18,129 nucleotides of DNA from Pseudomonadota bacterium (lineage in GTDB: Bacteria > Pseudomonadota > Alphaproteobacteria > Micropepsales > Micropepsaceae). Under the pieces are notes generated by a model. It made no database searches. It had not been told where the DNA came from and saw nothing but the letters and a program-made list of their open reading frames with translations. The position numbers were made by a program, and so were the translations under genes. Below, piece after piece: positions 1 to 8,990 of the stretch. The first letter of the stretch is position 1. Every line of letters begins with the position of its first letter. The stretch lies in the NCBI GenBank assembly GCA_021817355.1, contig JAKAVI010000200.1, positions 1-18,129 on the forward strand. The letters run 5' to 3'.

Positions 1-1546
1 CATGACCGCAAAGCGGCAGTGGAATAGCTGCCTAGAGGCTGTGCAGGTCAAAACGCCGGATCGGGCGTTGGACATTCTTCTCAATCGATGGTTGCCCTAT
101 CAGACACTCGGGTGCCGGGTCTGGGCGCGCAGCGCCTTCTATCAGGCCAGTGGGGCTTACGGATTCCGCGATCAACTCCAGGATGTTATGGCACTTTGTA
201 TCTCACGACCTGATATCGCCCGCGAGCATCTGCTACGCGCGTCCTCGCGTCAATTTTCTGAAGGTGATGTTCAGCACTGGTGGCTACAGGAATCGGGGCG
301 CGGGGTGCGTACCCGAGTGTCCGATGACCAGGTCTGGCTCCCCTATGTGGTCTCTCACTATGTCGATGTCACTGGAGACAGAGGCGTGCTCGACGAGATG
401 ATTCCATTCCTGGAAGGAAGGATCCTAACGCCAGGCGAGAGTGATGAATTCTCCGCACCGAAAAAGACGTCCCGCAGCGCCAGTCTATTTGAGCATTGTG
501 CACTGGCGCTCGACAAGAGCCTGGCGGTCGGTACGCACGGCCTGCCGCTAATTGGTGGGGGGGACTGGAATGACGGAATGAACGCAGTTGGTTCAGGTGG
601 TAAGGGTGAAAGTGTCTGGCTTGCGTGGTTTCTTCATACCACCCTGAGAGCCTTCGCGGATCTGGCTCAGAGCCGTGACCAGTCTTCTCGAGTATCGACC
701 TGGCGTCAACACGCGGATTCATTGAGGCAATCACTCGATCGCGATGCTTGGGATGGCGATTGGTATCGCCGCGCGTTTTTTGATGATGGCTCGCCGTTAG
801 GATCGGTAGAAAACTCAGAATGCAGAATAGATTCGATAGCGCAATCTTGGGCTGTCATTTCCGGGGCGGCAGATCCGGCACGCAGCGTGCGTGCGATGGC
901 CGCACTCGACAAGTATCTCATCAATCGAGACGCAAAACTGTCGTTGCTATTCACGCCCCCCTTCAACTTTCCTGCACGTGATCCCGGCTATATCAAAGGA
1001 TACCCTCCTGGTATTCGTGAGAACGGTGGACAGTACACACACGGCGCTGTCTGGGCCGTACTCGCCTATGCGATGTTGCATGACGGCGACAAGGCAGGCG
1101 AACTCCTATCAATGCTGAATCCGATCCGTCACTCCGACAGCCCCGCTGCAATGCAGCGCTACAAGGTTGAACCCTATGTGATATGTGCTGACCTTTATTC
1201 GGAGCCACCGCATGTCGGTCGGGGCGGGTGGACCTGGTATACAGGTTCTGCTGGCTGGCTCTACAGGGTGGCATTGGAGTCAATATTGGGGTTTCATTTG
1301 CATGGCGCCACACTTGAACTTGCCCCTTGCATTCCACGGAACTGGCGCTCCTTCGAGATTATCTTCCAATACCGATCAGCGCGATATGAAATCGTTGTGC
1401 AAAACCCCGACGGCCTCTGCCAGGGAACTTGTTCCATAACGCTCGATGGCCAAAGTCTTGTGGGAAACAAGAGTGCTCAGATACCGCTAACGGATGACGG
1501 CAGAACGCACCACGTGCGCGCCATTCTACAAACTCACGAAATATAA
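1..1546 (+). CDS. ndvB: Cyclic beta-1,2-glucan synthase, C-terminal part (5'-truncated by window edge)
   Basis: This is the C-terminal 514 residues of an NdvB/ChvB-type protein. The family polymerises UDP-glucose into cyclic beta-1,2-glucan at the inner membrane, and its C-terminal glycoside hydrolase family 94 (phosphorylase-like) domain sets chain length. Visible family motifs are [13 protein letters not shown] near residue 13, [20 protein letters not shown] near residue 40, the [10 protein letters not shown] motif (DWND at residues 188-191) that carries the family's acid residue, [12 protein letters not shown], and [20 protein letters not shown] near residue 405, followed by a beta-sandwich-like tail. 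The ATG at base 2 is probably an internal methionine, because homology begins at once in the middle of the domain and full-length family members are about 2,800 residues. It ends with TAA at 1544-1546. A stand-alone GH94 phosphorylase is possible but less likely. Confidence 0.9.
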   Translation, partial: MTAKRQWNSCLEAVQVKTPDRALDILLNRWLPYQTLGCRVWARSAFYQASGAYGFRDQLQDVMALCISRPDIAREHLLRASSRQFSEGDVQHWWLQESGRGVRTRVSDDQVWLPYVVSHYVDVTGDRGVLDEMIPFLEGRILTPGESDEFSAPKKTSRSASLFEHCALALDKSLAVGTHGLPLIGGGDWNDGMNAVGSGGKGESVWLAWFLHTTLRAFADLAQSRDQSSRVSTWRQHADSLRQSLDRDAWDGDWYRRAFFDDGSPLGSVENSECRIDSIAQSWAVISGAADPARSVRAMAALDKYLINRDAKLSLLFTPPFNFPARDPGYIKGYPPGIRENGGQYTHGAVWAVLAYAMLHDGDKAGELLSMLNPIRHSDSPAAMQRYKVEPYVICADLYSEPPHVGRGGWTWYTGSAGWLYRVALESILGFHLHGATLELAPCIPRNWRSFEIIFQYRSARYEIVVQNPDGLCQGTCSITLDGQSLVGNKSAQIPLTDDGRTHHVRAILQTHEI

Positions 1547-2093
1547 CGTATTGGAGCAAATCAAAACCTAGACAGAAAATGTCGCCGCACTGGAGCATAT
1601 CAATTTATCTTTTCCATTAACCACGAAAAAACCCTGAACCCTGAAAACCGTGCCACACCCATTACCGCCTCACGCATCAACCCACACTTCACTGGATTTA
1701 CGTACTTCTAAGCCACCATCAATATCTGGGAGCCAGGCAACGGATGCCATTGCGTACAACCATTACAACGATCCCTGTGACCAAGCTGGCGGCAAATGCA
1801 ATGCGGCTAACATTCAGCACGCTCAGCACGCTCAGGTCGCGATCTCGGATTCTTCCTTGACCTTGCTCAGAAAGTCCCGACAGAACATGCACTTGGAAAA
1901 GTGCATTGCAGATAACTTCCGGACAAATCATTTGCTCGAGTGAAATTGCTGCCACCAAATATGATAGGTGAGTAAATTCCGAGCCTAATGCGGAACCTTT
2001 CGGGGTGCTAAAGTCTGACGATGTTTATACAAATGTCACCCACTGATTTGTACGCTTCTGTGATCGGTAGGGACGACGGACCTTGGTGAAAAG
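1547..2093. other. Gene-poor spacer between ndvB and the next small gene
   Basis: No reading frame here has a recognisable product. The short frames on both strands have low-complexity or unfamiliar composition and no clear ribosome binding site. Two structures stand out: a 9-bp tandem duplication (CAGCACGCT twice, 1815-1832) and a perfect hairpin at 1887-1906. No obvious GC-stem plus T-run terminator follows ndvB. Confidence 0.5.
1887..1906. repeat. Perfect 8-bp hairpin with GGAA loop
   Basis: Arms ATGCACTT and AAGTGCAT pair perfectly around the tetraloop GGAA, which fits the GNRA class if read as plus-strand RNA. There is no T-run after it, so it is not a standard terminator. It may be a structured RNA element, a protein-binding palindrome or chance. 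Confidence 0.5.
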
Positions 2094-2603
2094 ATGCCCC
2101 ATTCCGCGATGACTGCTCTGCTAGGGCCGGAATTTGACGCCTTCCTTTTTGCTCCATTAGAAGAGCAAAGCACTGGAAGGCCCATGAGCGTTCTTTCAGC
2201 GTTAGCGCGACTAGATGTCGATCCCTGGCGCGAGGCGGCCGAACTGGCACAGATGCCGAGGGAGGCTGCTCATCAAAGGTTGACCATGCTGTTCTCCCAG
2301 CCGTCCGTCGTGTCGGTACCGCCGTCGGCGCCAGCGGCCATTGCTGACCGGCTGGTCAAGCTGTTACCTCGGGGCACCCGCCCCCACTTCGTATCTCAGG
2401 GCAAGCTCTTCCAGGGCTACCCGACACAGCGGTGGCGCACAACAGCAAAAACGATCCTGGTTAATCTGGTTGTAGTTGCTAGCGTGCTGCTGGCCCAGTG
2501 GGCCCTAATGGGGCTGCGATTACCTGCAACAGGCATGGCACACGCAGCAGCGCCCCAGGTGGTCGCTATAAGGACATTACAGGCGAGCCACAGCAGACGT
2601 TGA
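2094..2603 (+). CDS. Conserved hypothetical protein with one C-terminal membrane segment
   Basis: A 169-residue protein of unknown function. The N-terminal block LLGPEFDAFLFAPLEEQ, then SVLSALARLDVDPWREAAELA (about residues 32-52), resembles a small conserved family I associate with rhizobia and related Proteobacteria; this is recognition by memory, not a search result. The middle is proline-rich. A hydrophobic stretch at about residues 121-142 (TILVNLVVVASVLLAQWALM) reads as a single membrane helix, giving a predicted tail-anchored topology with the conserved block in the cytoplasm. The first ATG is used. A second ATG 15 bases downstream (2109) would remove only MPHSA and is a realistic alternative, because neither has a strong Shine-Dalgarno. 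It is probably co-transcribed with the small gene 33 bp downstream. Confidence 0.7.
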   Translation: MPHSAMTALLGPEFDAFLFAPLEEQSTGRPMSVLSALARLDVDPWREAAELAQMPREAAHQRLTMLFSQPSVVSVPPSAPAAIADRLVKLLPRGTRPHFVSQGKLFQGYPTQRWRTTAKTILVNLVVVASVLLAQWALMGLRLPATGMAHAAAPQVVAIRTLQASHSRR

Positions 2604-2636
2604 TTGTGCTTTCTATTGCATAAGGATTGTAAAACG

Positions 2637-2810
2637 ATGGCAGATCCAAAGCAGCAGAAAATTCAAAGCGAGCTACACGTGCAGGCAACCAACCTTGACA
2701 GCAAAAAGAAAGCGCAGAAGGACCCACACGAGGAGCTAACGCGGGCAAGCCCCGTGAGCAATCCGGCTTCTGCCGCTGCACCCGGGCGCAAGCCGCTCTT
2801 TCGTGCCTGA
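2637..2810 (+). CDS. Small lysine-rich hypothetical protein (57 aa)
   Basis: Unrecognised. The first half is highly charged and hydrophilic (many Lys, Gln and Asp, no hydrophobic core) and the tail is Pro/Ala-rich, so it is likely disordered. The ATG at 2637 is chosen over an upstream in-frame TTG at 2604 because AAGGA (2622-2626) lies about 10 bases ahead of it, an acceptable ribosome binding site. It starts 33 bp after the membrane protein gene, which suggests one transcript. It could be a non-functional frame, but the spacing and RBS favour a real small gene. Confidence 0.4.
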   Translation: MADPKQQKIQSELHVQATNLDSKKKAQKDPHEELTRASPVSNPASAAAPGRKPLFRA

Positions 2811-3716
2811 ATCAACAGCTGCCGCCGGCGGTTTAACCTGCAGGGGTAATCGCATAAATCCTGAAGACGCGCTTTTTGCTCGCATCGAGTCCTTCGAGTT
2901 TGAAGTAGATATATCGAGTCCAGGCTCGGTGCATGAGTTTCATGTATACCAGGTGACGCGTACCGCAAGCGCGATAATTCGATAACTGCCTGCCACGACG
3001 TTACCATTGAAAATATTGGTGTGGTCGGATGACTTGACAGTTGGAAGAAAGCCGGCGGACACCATGAAAATCTGCTAGCCCCATCGTGATCGACTGAATC
3101 CAAAAGGGAGGCGCTTTGCGGAGCAGACGTCGAAAGTTCTAACGGCAACGCGACAACGTGGTCTCTAAGCTGGGCGGGTTGCCTTTTCTGACCATACTGG
3201 CCCGGACTGATGGGTTTACCGAGTGTGCCCGGCTCGGCCTAAGAGGGTCGAGCTACAAAGATGCTTCAGAACGCTCACCGAGGCAATAATGCCCGCTTCC
3301 CACATGGATACCAATTTTGGCCACGCTCGACACTCAAACATGCCAGCGCTGGCCTGCAGGTCGGGTTGCGGGCGACCAAGATACGGGTTCAACTCAAGGC
3401 CATAGACAGCAAAGCCCAGCGCCACTCTAATCAAAGGAGGCGGGCCATGCTCCCGATACATTTGATCTGCGCCTTTTTCCGAGTGTCGGAATTTGACGGT
3501 TACCGAAATCAGCGGGAGCGGGAAATGTGATGAAATAGTGTCAGTTCCAAGTTGGGCGACATCGTAGGTACTGCCCGCACCATTGATGCTATGGAACACA
3601 AGCACGCCGTTTTGAAAGAAATCAGACGAGACTGGAAGGTAGATTAAGCTCTCGCCTGTTGCGGGGTTCCCTTGTGTGCTTGGGGGTCAGACGAATGCTG
3701 AGGGGGCATCAGCTCC
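2811..3716. other. About 900 bp with no convincing gene
   Basis: Short frames exist on both strands, including a 129-residue minus-strand frame at 3216-3605 and a 60-residue plus-strand frame at 2803-2985, but none shows a known domain or good start signals. The only translation-like signal is at 3434-3449, where AAGGAGG precedes an ATG by 6 bases. No terminator for the minus-strand signalling gene that ends at 3717 is evident. Confidence 0.5.
3447..3530 (+). CDS. Possible 27-aa small protein with strong ribosome binding site
   Basis: A 27-codon frame (begins MLPIHLICAFFRVSEF, ends REREM) is preceded by a consensus Shine-Dalgarno AAGGAGG at 3434-3440 with 6-base spacing, one of the best translation starts in the window. 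The N-terminal 12 residues are hydrophobic and the C-terminus is charged, so it could associate with membranes. It may be a small protein, a leader peptide or chance; nothing downstream on the same strand is an obvious target for attenuation. Confidence 0.2.
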   Translation: MLPIHLICAFFRVSEFDGYRNQREREM

Positions 3717-6700
3717 TTACCCCGCTCCTGCTGTGAGGGCGAGCCGGGCTAGAGCGGGCAGGGACTTTGCGCCTGTCTTGCGCATGATTTGTGCGCGGTG
3801 GTTTTCCACGGTGCGTTGGCTAAGATTAAGGTCAGCTGCTATATTTTTGCTAGGGTGACCAGCAAGAACCAATTCCATGATTTGCCGCTGACGCTGCGTA
3901 AGCCTGCCAACAATTTCAGCGGCGTCGTTTCGCCAAACAGACAATTTATTCGCGTCCTGCGATTGTTCTAAAGCGCGCTCCACGCTGGCCAGCAATTCGT
4001 CCTGGTCGAAAGGCTTCTCTATGAAGTCAATTGCTCCGGATTTCATTGCTTGGACCGCCATCCGGACATCGCTGTGTCCGGTTATCATAATCGCCGGAAA
4101 ACGGCCATCGCCGTTTTTAATCCGTTGTAGCAGTTCAAGACCCTGCATCCCTGGAAGATAGGCATCCACTAAAAGACAGCCCTGGGGTGGTGATGGATAA
4201 GCCTCGAGGAATGCTTCGCATGAAGCAAAATCCTCTACTGTGTGTCCGGAGTCTTCAAACAGGTTACGGATTCCGTCGCGGATATTTCTGTCATCGTCGA
4301 TGATAAAAATTCTGGAATCATGGGACGTTGAAGTAGCCTTGGCCACCTCCAACGGATGCTGACGCTTGGGATGCTGCTCATGGGAAAGCAGGCGATGCAC
4401 CGCTTCCATGAGATCGTCCGCCTTTATCGGCTTGTTGAGTGGTATACAGTCATGCCTTGCGATCCGCTTTAAAGCGTCTGTGGAAATATCTCCGGTGAGG
4501 ACGATCACCGGGACTTTATGATGCTGACGTTCTCTGATCGTGGCCGCTACTGCGAGGCCATCCATACCATTGGGAAGATTGTAGTCCGTGAGGATAACAT
4601 CTGGGCTGAAATCACCGCGAGCAAGCAGCGCTAGGGCAGCTGCGCCATCATCTGCGGCCGCCGTTTGGTAGCCCTCCTCAGTCAAGAGCATGTCCAGTAG
4701 TTCGCGCACTTCGTTCTCATCCTCGATCACTAGGATAGCAGCCGTGTGACGGGTGGTGCTTCCCGTCGCAAAGGTGCTGACCACGGAGGCGGGAACTTCC
4801 GGAATCGCCGCAGTTACTGGTAATCTAACGTCGATCGAAAACACCGAGCCTTTGTTGGGAATCGAGCGAACATGTATGCGATGGCCAAGCAGGGTCGCCA
4901 ACCTCTGAACGATCGAAAGACCGAGACCGAGACCAAGACCAAGGCCAAGGCTCCTGTCGCGGACGGCATTGTCGAGTTGATGGTATTCGTCGAAGATCGT
5001 CCGGAGATCCTGTTCGGCAATCCCGATTCCGGTATCCCATACTTCGATACTCAACATTCCGTGACGTCGACGACAGCCGAGCAGAACCTTTCCGTGTCTG
5101 GTGTATTTCAGGGCATTGGAAAGGAGATTGCGGAGCATCTGTTCCAGCAAACGTTGGTCGCTGTAAACGGAAAGACTGCACGGCGCTACGTGTAAAACAA
5201 GATTTCGCGCACTGGCATGATAATTGAATTCTTCGCGCAGCCGGTCTAGCAGGCGACTAATCGGAAAGCTGACAAAGTGGGGATTGACCGTACCCGCTTC
5301 GAGCTGGTTTATGTCAAGAAGCGTGTTAAGCATTCCCGCCATCGCAGCAGAGGTTTCGTCGAGACGCGCGACAAGAGCAAGGGCTTCCTCCTTTTTTCCA
5401 TCACGAATTTTTCGTGACAGGGCGCCGTGCATCAGGCTGAGCGATTGGAGCGGCTGGCGGAGATCATGGCTGGCGGCCGCCAGAAATCGAGACTTTGCGG
5501 TATTAGCCTGTTGTGCTTCGAGTTTTGCGGATTCAAGCGCATCAGCTGCACGTCGACGCTCGGTAATATCGACAAAGGTGACAACAACGCCCTCAACCCG
5601 GTCGTCCTGGGCGCGATAGGGCATAATCCGCCGGATATACCACAATCCATCCCGGGCACGGATTTCCCGCTCCAGCGGTGAGAGGCTTCGCAGGACCGTA
5701 TTGGCATCGGTAAGCAGGCCATCGTCTCCAGCCCATGAATTGAGATCGGAGAGCGGTCTACCAATATCGGTAGGGATGATTTTGAAGAGTGATTTGGTCG
5801 CCGGTGTAAAAAACCTGATGTGTAGATCATTATCGAGAAATATAGTTGCCACATTTGTGCTGTAGAGGATGTTCTGCAGGTCATTAGCCGTCGTCCGCTG
5901 GCGCTCCAACGTTTCCTGTATCTGACTGTTTAAGGCCGTCAGCTCCTCGTTCATTGACTGCAACTCTTCTTTCGATGTGAGCAACTCCTCGTTGGTCGAT
6001 TGATATTCTTCGTTGACGGACAACGCCTCCTCGTTGATCGCCTTCTGCTCCTCGTCGGAAGTTTCGAGGCTCCGCATCGCTGCCTGTAGCTCGGCTTGGG
6101 TTGAGGCGAGTTGTTGTCTTAGGTCCGCAAGTTGTTCGCTCTCATGGGGCGCATTTATGTGACCCAGCTTTCGTACGGGAGCTGGATCGTCGATAAAGCA
6201 TATCAACAGCAGGTCTTCGCCGTTAATTAGAGCCGGCTGAACGGCAATAGTGAATGTGCCGTTCTCTCCTTCTTGGGTGGTTCGCCCGCCTGGCAGGAGA
6301 ACGCGGGCTTTCTCTTCGATGGCTTGATGAATAGCCGCTCTTAGTTTTGGCCGCAGATGAGGCCGTACCATGGCGAGCAAATCGAAGCTGGGCTGGCCTT
6401 GCGGCACGCGCAGATAGCACTCAGTCGGGCCCAGGGAATAAAGATACTCAAACTTTCGACTGATCAACACCGCTGCTGGTGCATAGGCCTCTAGAACCAA
6501 ACGTCGACAGGCTTCGGCCAGGACCATCTGCCGCGAAGGCGGTTGATTCGGCGCCGTACGAGCTGGCTGCCGCGTGACGGCATCTGCGAACAGAAAGCCA
6601 ACGTCTCCGGGCCGAGAATTACCAATATGGCGAAAGATACGTTCTGGCTTCGAGATGACCTCAAAGCGGTTCTTGGAATCCCCGATTGTCTCAGCACTTC

Positions 6701-8120
6701 CGAGCAGGAGTATGCCGCCCTCCCGCAGGGCGAAGTGAAAGAATGAAATGACCTTTTCTTGAGCTTCAGGGCGCAAATAAATTAGCAGATTACGGCAGGA
6801 AATTAGGTCAAGTCGCGAGAATGGCGGATCTGTCAAAACGTCTTGGACGGCAAAGACGATCGTCGCGCGTAGTTCGGGCAGGATTCTATAGCCATGGTCA
6901 TCCTTCGAAAAGAAGCGCGTCAGTCGCTCTGAGGAGACCTCGGCCGATATGGTTTCGGGATACAGGCCCTCGCGAGCAGTGGCAACGGCGTCTGCATCCA
7001 CATCAGACGCGAAAATCTGCAGCTTGATCTCGCGCTTAGCCGTAGTAATCGCCTCGCGGAACAGCATGGCAAGTGAATAGGTTTCCTCACCGGTACTACA
7101 TCCCGCAATCCATACCCGTAGTGGCTGGTCGATCGAATGGTTGCGGACGAGTTCGGGAATGATTTGGTGCGAGAGTAGTTCGAAGACTTTAGGATCACGG
7201 AAAAAGCTTGTGACGTTAATTAGAAGATCTGAAGCAAGGCGATCTAGCTCACTCGGACTAGTCCTCAGCGATTCGATATATCGCGCGATGTCATCGCTTT
7301 CTATCGAGGCCATGGCCATACGACGCTCGATTCGGCGGCGCAGGGTTCCCTCCTTATAAAGCCTGAAGTCGTGCGACTTTCGGGCCCGCAGGAGCTCTAT
7401 TATCTCAGGTAACCAGTCAGGTTTCCCGTTTATTTCATCGGTAACGCCTGCCGTTCTGGTAGCAGCCATCCGGCGGTCATATTTTGCAAGTGCAGCGGGA
7501 ATATTTGCGAGCGAAAGTATGAGATCGACGGCGCCCGTCATGATCGCATTGCGGGGCATCCCGTCGTACGTTGCCTCTTTAGGATCCTGAACGATCACAA
7601 GGCCGCCCAATTCCTTGATAGCCTTTAGTCCCAGGCTGCCATCAGCTCCTGTGCCTGAAAGAATCACGCAGACCGCGCGCTCACCATATTCATTGGCCAG
7701 TGAAGGTAATAAAAAATCGAACGGCATGCGCGGGTGGTGGCGCATTTCGGGCCGCGAGATGTGAAGGCGGCCCTTTCCGACGGAAAGGTAAGTGCCGGGA
7801 GGAATGATATAGAGATGCTCCCGCTCCAGAAGCATACCATCGATCGCTTGCACGACTGCCATCGTCGTGTGATGCGATAGTAGTTCTGGCATCATACTTT
7901 CATGCAACGGATCGAGATGCTGTACGAGGATGAATGCCATTCCTGTGGTTTGCGGTAGAGCCGCCAGGAGTTTGGTCGATGCCTCAAGACCGCCTGCCGA
8001 GGCGCCTATGCCGACGACTAGAAAATTGTCTGAGTTCTCTGGCGGGTTTCGGGCAGAGCTGCCCGAAACGGGATTGAGCGCATTGTTCGCCGTGTTCGAA
8101 GACGGCCGGCTTTTGGGCAT
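3717..8120 (-). CDS. CheB-CheR-PAS-histidine kinase-REC-REC-LuxR (FixJ-like) fusion protein
   Basis: A 1,467-residue signalling protein. Domains in order: CheB methylesterase, about 34-215, with the catalytic triad visible (Ser41 in GASAGG, His68 in QHLDP, Asp160 in GTGADG) and no N-terminal receiver; CheR methyltransferase, about 235-500, with the S-adenosylmethionine loop WIAGCSTGEE; a PAS-like region, about 540-645; an acidic coiled coil rich in NEE repeats, about 655-745; PAS, 750-855; HisKA with His885 in ASHDLRQP; HATPase with Asn1002 and DTGIGI (1029-1034); receiver 1 with Asp1179 and Lys1230; receiver 2 with Asp1319 and Lys1369; LuxR-type HTH, about 1405-1465. The last two domains form a complete FixJ-like regulator joined by a linker at about 1246-1268. 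All catalytic and phospho-acceptor residues are intact. CheB/CheR-PAS-kinase proteins are known; a covalent DNA-binding end is the odd part. Its promoter targets are unknown. The ATG start has no clear Shine-Dalgarno. Confidence 0.9.
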   Translation of the reverse strand: MPKSRPSSNTANNALNPVSGSSARNPPENSDNFLVVGIGASAGGLEASTKLLAALPQTTGMAFILVQHLDPLHESMMPELLSHHTTMAVVQAIDGMLLEREHLYIIPPGTYLSVGKGRLHISRPEMRHHPRMPFDFLLPSLANEYGERAVCVILSGTGADGSLGLKAIKELGGLVIVQDPKEATYDGMPRNAIMTGAVDLILSLANIPAALAKYDRRMAATRTAGVTDEINGKPDWLPEIIELLRARKSHDFRLYKEGTLRRRIERRMAMASIESDDIARYIESLRTSPSELDRLASDLLINVTSFFRDPKVFELLSHQIIPELVRNHSIDQPLRVWIAGCSTGEETYSLAMLFREAITTAKREIKLQIFASDVDADAVATAREGLYPETISAEVSSERLTRFFSKDDHGYRILPELRATIVFAVQDVLTDPPFSRLDLISCRNLLIYLRPEAQEKVISFFHFALREGGILLLGSAETIGDSKNRFEVISKPERIFRHIGNSRPGDVGFLFADAVTRQPARTAPNQPPSRQMVLAEACRRLVLEAYAPAAVLISRKFEYLYSLGPTECYLRVPQGQPSFDLLAMVRPHLRPKLRAAIHQAIEEKARVLLPGGRTTQEGENGTFTIAVQPALINGEDLLLICFIDDPAPVRKLGHINAPHESEQLADLRQQLASTQAELQAAMRSLETSDEEQKAINEEALSVNEEYQSTNEELLTSKEELQSMNEELTALNSQIQETLERQRTTANDLQNILYSTNVATIFLDNDLHIRFFTPATKSLFKIIPTDIGRPLSDLNSWAGDDGLLTDANTVLRSLSPLEREIRARDGLWYIRRIMPYRAQDDRVEGVVVTFVDITERRRAADALESAKLEAQQANTAKSRFLAAASHDLRQPLQSLSLMHGALSRKIRDGKKEEALALVARLDETSAAMAGMLNTLLDINQLEAGTVNPHFVSFPISRLLDRLREEFNYHASARNLVLHVAPCSLSVYSDQRLLEQMLRNLLSNALKYTRHGKVLLGCRRRHGMLSIEVWDTGIGIAEQDLRTIFDEYHQLDNAVRDRSLGLGLGLGLGLSIVQRLATLLGHRIHVRSIPNKGSVFSIDVRLPVTAAIPEVPASVVSTFATGSTTRHTAAILVIEDENEVRELLDMLLTEEGYQTAAADDGAAALALLARGDFSPDVILTDYNLPNGMDGLAVAATIRERQHHKVPVIVLTGDISTDALKRIARHDCIPLNKPIKADDLMEAVHRLLSHEQHPKRQHPLEVAKATSTSHDSRIFIIDDDRNIRDGIRNLFEDSGHTVEDFASCEAFLEAYPSPPQGCLLVDAYLPGMQGLELLQRIKNGDGRFPAIMITGHSDVRMAVQAMKSGAIDFIEKPFDQDELLASVERALEQSQDANKLSVWRNDAAEIVGRLTQRQRQIMELVLAGHPSKNIAADLNLSQRTVENHRAQIMRKTGAKSLPALARLALTAGAG
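4917..4946 (-). repeat. Tandem hexamer run encoding (Gly-Leu)x5 in the kinase ATP lid
   Basis: Five near-identical 6-bp units encode residues 1059-1068, GLGLGLGLGL, directly before SIVQRL. The usual G2 box in this kinase class has GLGLGL, so two extra dipeptides are present. The units differ at wobble positions, so the array is not a fresh identical duplication. Confidence 0.8.
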
Positions 8121-8575
8121 ACAAGCGTCACTTTCGTGGAGATAAACTGTCGCCTGTAAAAAGGCAACTATAGGCGCGAGCGGATTTTGTGATTAGATCC
8201 GGATCAATTTCCACCGGACCCCGCTGAGCCTCACATTGTTGCACATTGGACGGCATAGTGCCACGAGACAAGATCAGATGAGTGAGAAAGATGGCCTGAG
8301 TAATTTCCGAACCTTCCGTTCGCGAGTCCCGAATAGCTTGTAAAAAGTAACAATTGGTCTGCGTCTTCCGCTGATTAGTCGTTTTTCCGGTAAGATAGCC
8401 GCGGCGCACTGCGGCGCCCCCAGACAGAGATGAAACGGGCCGGCCGGTCAGGGATGTTGATGGTGATGCTAATCCAAGGGAACCTAGCGCGTTATTCGTC
8501 TTTTTTTGCGCCAGGGCATTGAAAGTATGGCAGCTTTCACGTCCTCTCCGAATTTTGTGGAGTGTGAAAGTGCAT

Positions 8576-8591
8576 CCGCGACATGTCGCGG
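8576..8591. repeat. Perfect 16-bp palindrome CCGCGACATGTCGCGG
   Basis: Perfect dyad symmetry with no spacer. Three TGAAAG hexamers lie just upstream at 8520-8525, 8534-8539 (inverted) and 8565-8570. Together these resemble a regulatory patch about 450 bp ahead of the minus-strand signalling gene. Function is inferred only from symmetry. Confidence 0.45.
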
Positions 8592-8930
8592 GACTCGTTT
8601 TCCCGAACAATTTGATGGCGGACTATGGCCGAGATGACGTCAAGTTCCCTGCCAGGAATGTCAAGATCGCCAAAATTGCGCGGCCACTGACCGCCATCGA
8701 CAATGTTCTTTGATGGCCCAGGGGTGCCGCCCAGCCTGCCGTTTACAGCTACAGAACAGCGAATTTTAGTAAACTGTTACCGTTTTCTTCCCATACGTGG
8801 CGCTAGCGGCTTGTCACCGGCTTTCCAAGCTTTGACGTTCTGTGCTTTCCATCTCAATGTAGGAGTAGCCTCTATCGCCGCGCGCACTGCGCGCCATGCC
8901 CACCCAGACCTCCGCAAAGTTCCGCGACCC

Positions 8931-8990
8931 CGGGGCTGGGTCTGTTCGCGCTCGGGGCTCGCGCCCCTCCCGCCGTCTGACCCAGCCCCG
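8931..8990. repeat. Nested inverted repeat (12-bp outer arms, 5-bp inner hairpin)
   Basis: Outer arms CGGGGCTGGGTC (8931-8942) and GACCCAGCCCCG (8979-8990) are perfect complements. Inside, GGGGC (8954-8958) and GCCCC (8963-8967) form a second stem with the loop TCGC. No T-run follows, so it is not a typical terminator. It could be a recombination or transfer site, a cruciform, or the edge of a mobile element, and it sits just before the decayed AbiE locus. Confidence 0.55.

Noticed and set aside
1815..1832. Tandem 9-mer CAGCACGCT twice, considered as a minisatellite or iteron
   Set aside because: Only two copies in spacer DNA, with no gene or origin features nearby.
2803..2985. 60-codon plus-strand frame starting at GTG and overlapping the small lysine-rich gene by 8 bp
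   Set aside because: No ribosome binding site and no recognised features. The overlap alone is not enough to call a gene.
3216..3605. 129-codon minus-strand frame
   Set aside because: No recognisable domain, no good start signal, and composition unlike the neighbouring genes.
4098..4117. Hairpin AAAACGGC-CATC-GCCGTTTT followed by T, resembling a plus-strand terminator
   Set aside because: It lies inside the second receiver domain of the minus-strand signalling gene and no plus-strand gene ends before it, so chance coding symmetry is more likely.
8128..8610. 160-codon minus-strand frame upstream of the signalling gene
   Set aside because: Unfamiliar low-information composition, and it runs through a perfect palindrome and TGAAAG boxes that look regulatory.
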